Program-made: the position numbers and the translations under genes
Part shown: in pieces, positions 60,579 to 64,000 of the stretch
Numbering within the stretch: the stretch's first letter is position 1
Layout of the letters: each line of letters starts with the position of its first letter
The notes under the pieces: model-generated
What the model saw: the letters and a program-made list of their open reading frames with translations, nothing else
What the model was told of the DNA's origin: nothing
The model's database searches: none
NCBI RefSeq assembly: GCF_003586285.1
Contig: NZ_QUBR01000002.1
Location: 930,001-994,000, forward strand
Direction: 5' to 3'
From: Aeromicrobium endophyticum
GTDB taxonomy: Bacteria; Actinomycetota; Actinomycetes; Propionibacteriales; Nocardioidaceae
DNA length: 64,000 nt

Positions 60579-63074
60579 TCACAGCCGTGGGTCGACCGGC
60601 TCCGACTCCATCGCCAGCACCCCGAAGACGCACTGGTGCACCCGCCACACGGGCTCGCCGGCCACCGCGCGACGCACGGCCTCCAGCCCGAGGGCGTACT
60701 CGCGCAGCGCCATCGACCGCTTCTGGCCGACGTTGCGCTGCTTCAGCCGCTCGAGCGTCGTCGGATCGGTGTAGTCGGCTCCGTAGATGATGCGCAGGTA
60801 CTCGCGTCCCCGGACCTTGAGCCCGGGCTGCACCAGCCCCTTGGGCCCCCGCACGAGGTTGTCGAGCGGCTTGACGACCATCCCCTCGCCCCCTGCGGAG
60901 GTCAGCACGTCCCACCACCGGGCGCCATCGGCCCGCGAGGCCTCGTCACGGGTGTCGACGAGATGCCTGCGCGTGGTGCGGAACAGATCGGGGTCGACCT
61001 GCACCAGCCGATCGGCCATGTCGAGGTGCCACGAGTGGTCGCGCAACTCGTAGGTGCCCTTATCGCTGGCGAGCACCTGGAACGGCGCGACCTGCACGCC
61101 GAGATCGTTGTCGACGGGCTGCACGTAGCGGCGGTACGCGTCGACGAAGCGTCGCGCGTTCTCCGCCCGTGATTGCGTGCGGTCGAGCAGCTCGCCGACG
61201 TCGGCGCCTCGTGCCGCGGCTGCCTCGAGAACGGTGGCCGCGGACGGCAGCGCCGTGGTAGCCGCGGCCCCGACCCGGGCGTACTGACGACGCACCATCG
61301 CCTCGGCCTTGGCCGTCCACGGGAGGATCTCGGTGTCGAGCAGCAGCCAGGAGGCGCCCAGCTCGTCCCACAGCCCGACCGCGTCCACGGCACGCGCGAC
61401 GCGCCCGAGCACGATGTCCTGAGTGGTCGTGTCGAAGAAGGCCCGGCCCGTGCGCGAGTGCACGACGCCCGTGCCGTCCGCCCGCACTCGGACGACCGCC
61501 CGCGACCCCATGTGCTTCTCCTCGCAGATCACGCGGTCGACCGAGCGCTTCGCATAGTGCTCGAAGGCCTCGTCGGGGTGCTCGAGCAGCCCCTCGCGCG
61601 ACGAGGTGTCGACGGGCGACATCGTGGGTGGCAGGTAGAGCAGCTCGGCCGGAGCGACCGCGAAGCGACTCATGACCTCGAGCGCACCGGCGGCGTCGTC
61701 CTCACGCAGCGACACCCGTCCCATGTGCTCGGTGTCGATCACGCGGTGGCCGAGCACGTCATCGAGCGCCAGCACCTGCGGGTCGCGCTCCGGCGGAGCG
61801 AGCGGCCGGACGGGCTCGTAGTAGGTCTGGCGCGCCGCTACCGAGACCACCTCGCGCTCGGGATAGCGCAGCGCGGTCAGGCTGCCGCCGAACACGCAGC
61901 CGGTGTCGAGGCACATCGTGTTGTTGACCCACTCGGCCTCGGGCACGGGGGTGTGCCCGTAGAGCACCGTGGCCGCGCCGCGGTAGTCGTCCGCCCACGG
62001 GTACCTCACCGGCAGCCCGAACTCGTCGGTCTCGCCGCTGGTGTCGCCGTAGAGGGCGAACGACCGCACCCGGCCGGAAGCCCGACCGTGATACTTCTCC
62101 TTGAGCCCGGCGTGGGCGATGACGAGCCTGCCGTCGTCGAGCACGTAGTGCGCGACCAGCGCGTCGCAGAACTCGCGGGCCGCGACGACGAACGCCTCGT
62201 CCTCGAGCGCCAGCTGGTCGAGCGTCTCCTGCAGGCCGTGGGACGTCGTGACGCTCCGCCGCCTGAGCGCCCGCACGAGCTTGGCCTCGTGGTTGCCCGA
62301 GACGCACACCGCGTGCCCGCCTGCCACCATGCCCATCACGAGACGCAGCACGCCCGGCGAGTCGGGGCCGCGGTCGACGAGGTCGCCGACGAAGGCCGCG
62401 CGGCGCCCGTCGGGGTGGGTCGCGTCGACGGCGCGTCCCTGCTCGTCGCGGACGGTGGCGTAGCCGAGGCGCTGCAGCAGGTCCTCGAGCTCGACCCGGC
62501 AGCCGTGGACGTCGCCGATCACGTCGAACGGCCCGTGGTCGTCGCGACGGTCGTTGAACAGGCGGGTGCGCTCGATCGACACCGCGGCGACGGCCTCGAC
62601 CGACTCCAGGACGTGCACGGTCCGGAAGCCCTCGCGCTTGAGCCCCCGCAGGGACCGTCTGAGCTGATCGTGCTGACGCTTGACCACCCGGGCGCCGAAG
62701 TCGCGATCGGGACGCGCCTCGTTGCGCTCCACGGCCACGCCGGTCGGGACGTCCAGGACGATCGCCACCGACAGCACGTCGTGCTCCTTGGCCAGCGCCA
62801 GCAGCGAGCGGCGCGCCGACGCCTGCACGTTCGTCGCGTCGATCACCGTGAGGCGCCCGCGCTCGAGACGCTTGCCGGCGATGAACTCAAGCACCTCGAA
62901 GGCGTCGGAGGTCGCGCCCTGGTCGTTGGCGTCGTCGGAGACGATCGCTCGGCACTCGTCGCTCGACACCACCTCCGTGGGAGCGAAGTGCGTGGCAGCG
63001 AAGGTCGACTTGCCCGATCCGCTGGTGCCGATCAGGACGACGAGACACAGCTCGGGGATGCTCAGCGTGGTCAT
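60579..63074 (-). CDS. pnkp: Polynucleotide kinase-phosphatase/ligase (bacterial Pnkp)
   Basis: 831 residues, three domains. Kinase P-loop LIGTSGSGKSTFA at about residues 15-28. Metallophosphatase with DVIGDVHGC, FVGDLVDRGPDSPG and SGNHEAKL. C-terminal ligase with the nucleotidyl-Lys motif EEKHMGSR. It heals and seals broken RNA. Its start overlaps the Hen1 stop by 4 bp; together they form the bacterial Pnkp/Hen1 RNA-repair system, in which Hen1 2'-O-methylation marks repaired ends against re-cleavage. Confidence 0.93.
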   Translation of the reverse strand: MTTLSIPELCLVVLIGTSGSGKSTFAATHFAPTEVVSSDECRAIVSDDANDQGATSDAFEVLEFIAGKRLERGRLTVIDATNVQASARRSLLALAKEHDVLSVAIVLDVPTGVAVERNEARPDRDFGARVVKRQHDQLRRSLRGLKREGFRTVHVLESVEAVAAVSIERTRLFNDRRDDHGPFDVIGDVHGCRVELEDLLQRLGYATVRDEQGRAVDATHPDGRRAAFVGDLVDRGPDSPGVLRLVMGMVAGGHAVCVSGNHEAKLVRALRRRSVTTSHGLQETLDQLALEDEAFVVAAREFCDALVAHYVLDDGRLVIAHAGLKEKYHGRASGRVRSFALYGDTSGETDEFGLPVRYPWADDYRGAATVLYGHTPVPEAEWVNNTMCLDTGCVFGGSLTALRYPEREVVSVAARQTYYEPVRPLAPPERDPQVLALDDVLGHRVIDTEHMGRVSLREDDAAGALEVMSRFAVAPAELLYLPPTMSPVDTSSREGLLEHPDEAFEHYAKRSVDRVICEEKHMGSRAVVRVRADGTGVVHSRTGRAFFDTTTQDIVLGRVARAVDAVGLWDELGASWLLLDTEILPWTAKAEAMVRRQYARVGAAATTALPSAATVLEAAAARGADVGELLDRTQSRAENARRFVDAYRRYVQPVDNDLGVQVAPFQVLASDKGTYELRDHSWHLDMADRLVQVDPDLFRTTRRHLVDTRDEASRADGARWWDVLTSAGGEGMVVKPLDNLVRGPKGLVQPGLKVRGREYLRIIYGADYTDPTTLERLKQRNVGQKRSMALREYALGLEAVRRAVAGEPVWRVHQCVFGVLAMESEPVDPRL

Positions 63075-64000
63075 GCGGGCACCTCAGTCGCGCCCAGGGT
63101 GAACACGGCCATGTGGGTCGGGGGCCCCACCTCAGGATCGGCCTCGCCGACGGGACGGACCTCGACCTCGTAGCCGTACCGCTGCCCCACCGACGTGGCC
63201 CAGTCGGCCAGCTCGGCACGCGTCCACTCGAAGCGGTGGTCGGGGTGGCGGAACCCTCCATCGGCCAGGGCCGGGTAGCGGACGTTGTGCTCGGCGTTCG
63301 GGGTCGTGACCACCACGTGTCGCGGCCTCATGGTCCCGAAGACGTTGGCGGTGACCGCCGGAAGCCGGTCGGGGTCGACGTGCTCGACGACCTCCATCAG
63401 GATCGCCACGTCGATGTCGGCGAGCCGGTCGTCCTCGTACTGCAGCGACGACAGCAGCAGCGTCAGGCGATCGGACTGGCGCTCGGTCATCCGGTCGACG
63501 TGCAGGCGCTTGGCCGCCTTGGTCAGCGCGAGGGCCGACACCTCGGTACCGATCACGCGGGCGACGCCCTGCATCTCCAGCAGGCTGCCGAGCAGGGCGC
63601 CCGCGCCGCACCCGAGGTCGACGATCGTCGAGGGCCTCATTCGTGCCACGGCGTCGAGGACGGCGTCGTGCCGCTCACGCACCAGCGGACGAGCCACGAC
63701 GGCCTCGTCGTCGAGGGCCTCGTCGACGGGCCGGTCGTCCAGCTCGACCAGCCGTTGCATCGCGGCATCCTTCAACGCGCGCTGGTGCGCGAGGTAGCGG
63801 TGCGTCACGAGCTCGCGCTCGGGGTGGTGCGCGAGCCAGCCCGATCCGGCGCGCACCAGCTTGTCGACCTCGTCGTCACCGACCCAGTAGTGCTTGGCGT
63901 CGTCGAGCACGGGTAGCAGCACGTAGAGGTGGTTGAGAGCCTCGGCCAGGCGCATCGTGCCGGTCAGGCCGAGCGACACCAACGGCGCGTCGCCCCACTC
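63071..64000 (-). CDS. hen1: 3'-terminal RNA ribose 2'-O-methyltransferase Hen1 (partial)
   Basis: The C-terminal 309 residues are present; the N terminus is beyond the right edge. SAM-binding IVDLGCGAGALLGSLL, metal-binding EVVEHVDPDRL (Glu-x-x-Glu-His pattern) and VVVTTPNAEHNVRY are typical of bacterial Hen1. It overlaps pnkp by 4 bp and acts with it in RNA repair. Confidence 0.92.
   Translation of the reverse strand, partial: EWGDAPLVSLGLTGTMRLAEALNHLYVLLPVLDDAKHYWVGDDEVDKLVRAGSGWLAHHPERELVTHRYLAHQRALKDAAMQRLVELDDRPVDEALDDEAVVARPLVRERHDAVLDAVARMRPSTIVDLGCGAGALLGSLLEMQGVARVIGTEVSALALTKAAKRLHVDRMTERQSDRLTLLLSSLQYEDDRLADIDVAILMEVVEHVDPDRLPAVTANVFGTMRPRHVVVTTPNAEHNVRYPALADGGFRHPDHRFEWTRAELADWATSVGQRYGYEVEVRPVGEADPEVGPPTHMAVFTLGATEVPA

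Noticed and set aside
61173..63173. Plus-strand open frame of 666 codons over pnkp
   Set aside because: Antisense shadow of a three-domain RNA repair enzyme with intact motifs.

Overview
The window is high-GC actinobacterial DNA. A GlnR-type box before glnA, a DUF4191 gene beside lipA, and Pnkp/Hen1 RNA repair genes fit Nocardioidaceae-like actinomycetes (Aeromicrobium or Nocardioides type). That placement is inferred from gene content, not from a database. No rRNA, tRNA or CRISPR array was seen.

Left core (1-17.7 kb): a partial gcvT, a leucyl aminopeptidase, a beta-lactamase-fold hydrolase, and a lipoate/TCA block. That block holds lpd, a 2-oxo acid dehydrogenase E2 with two lipoyl domains, lipB and lipA. 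A histidine kinase/response regulator/ABC exporter operon sits between lipB and lipA. DUF4191, RDD and glnA genes follow, and glnA ends at a strong terminator.

Accessory island (about 17.7-42.2 kb): it opens with small genes of unknown function and a DUF4365 protein. The most unusual part is a one-strand block at 20.97-27.29 kb. It begins with three translationally coupled genes: a carrier protein, a thymidylate-synthase homologue and an AcpS-type phosphopantetheinyl transferase. Next come an XRE regulator, an IrrE-type metallopeptidase carrying a chagasin-like inhibitor segment, and a papain-like protease. The block ends with a MazG-type protein and a thymidylate-kinase-like P-loop kinase. 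A convergent gene at 27.3-28.3 kb resembles the hydroxymethyl-dU kinase helical domain / thymine pyrophosphorylase family of phage thymine hypermodification. I read the locus as a candidate carrier-protein-dependent pyrimidine (possibly DNA base) modification or defence system with its own regulation and protease/inhibitor layer; this is inference. An intact IS3-type element with a 4-bp target duplication follows. After it come remnants of a conjugative element: a TraG/VirD4 tail, SSB, DUF4913, an excisionase and a frameshifted tyrosine integrase. The island ends with a Hachiman-like nuclease plus Ski2-like helicase pair, another nuclease-fold gene and a coupled DUF4238 pair.

Right core (42.3-64 kb): an OmpR-type two-component system with membrane-protein genes (DUF2231, two COG4705 paralogues, PAP2 phosphatase, DedA). 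Several of these carry a shared TCAGGT-n4-GTCAGGT direct repeat. An MFS/ArsR operon has a palindromic operator. An aromatic meta-cleavage cluster (TetR, extradiol dioxygenase, FAH hydrolase, FAD monooxygenase) has a 44-bp perfect palindrome before the dioxygenase. Then follow a sugar-dehydrogenase-like lipoprotein, a GDSL hydrolase, a 5'-3' exonuclease, prfC, a 49-residue membrane protein, an AEC transporter, and Pnkp/Hen1, with Hen1 cut by the window edge.
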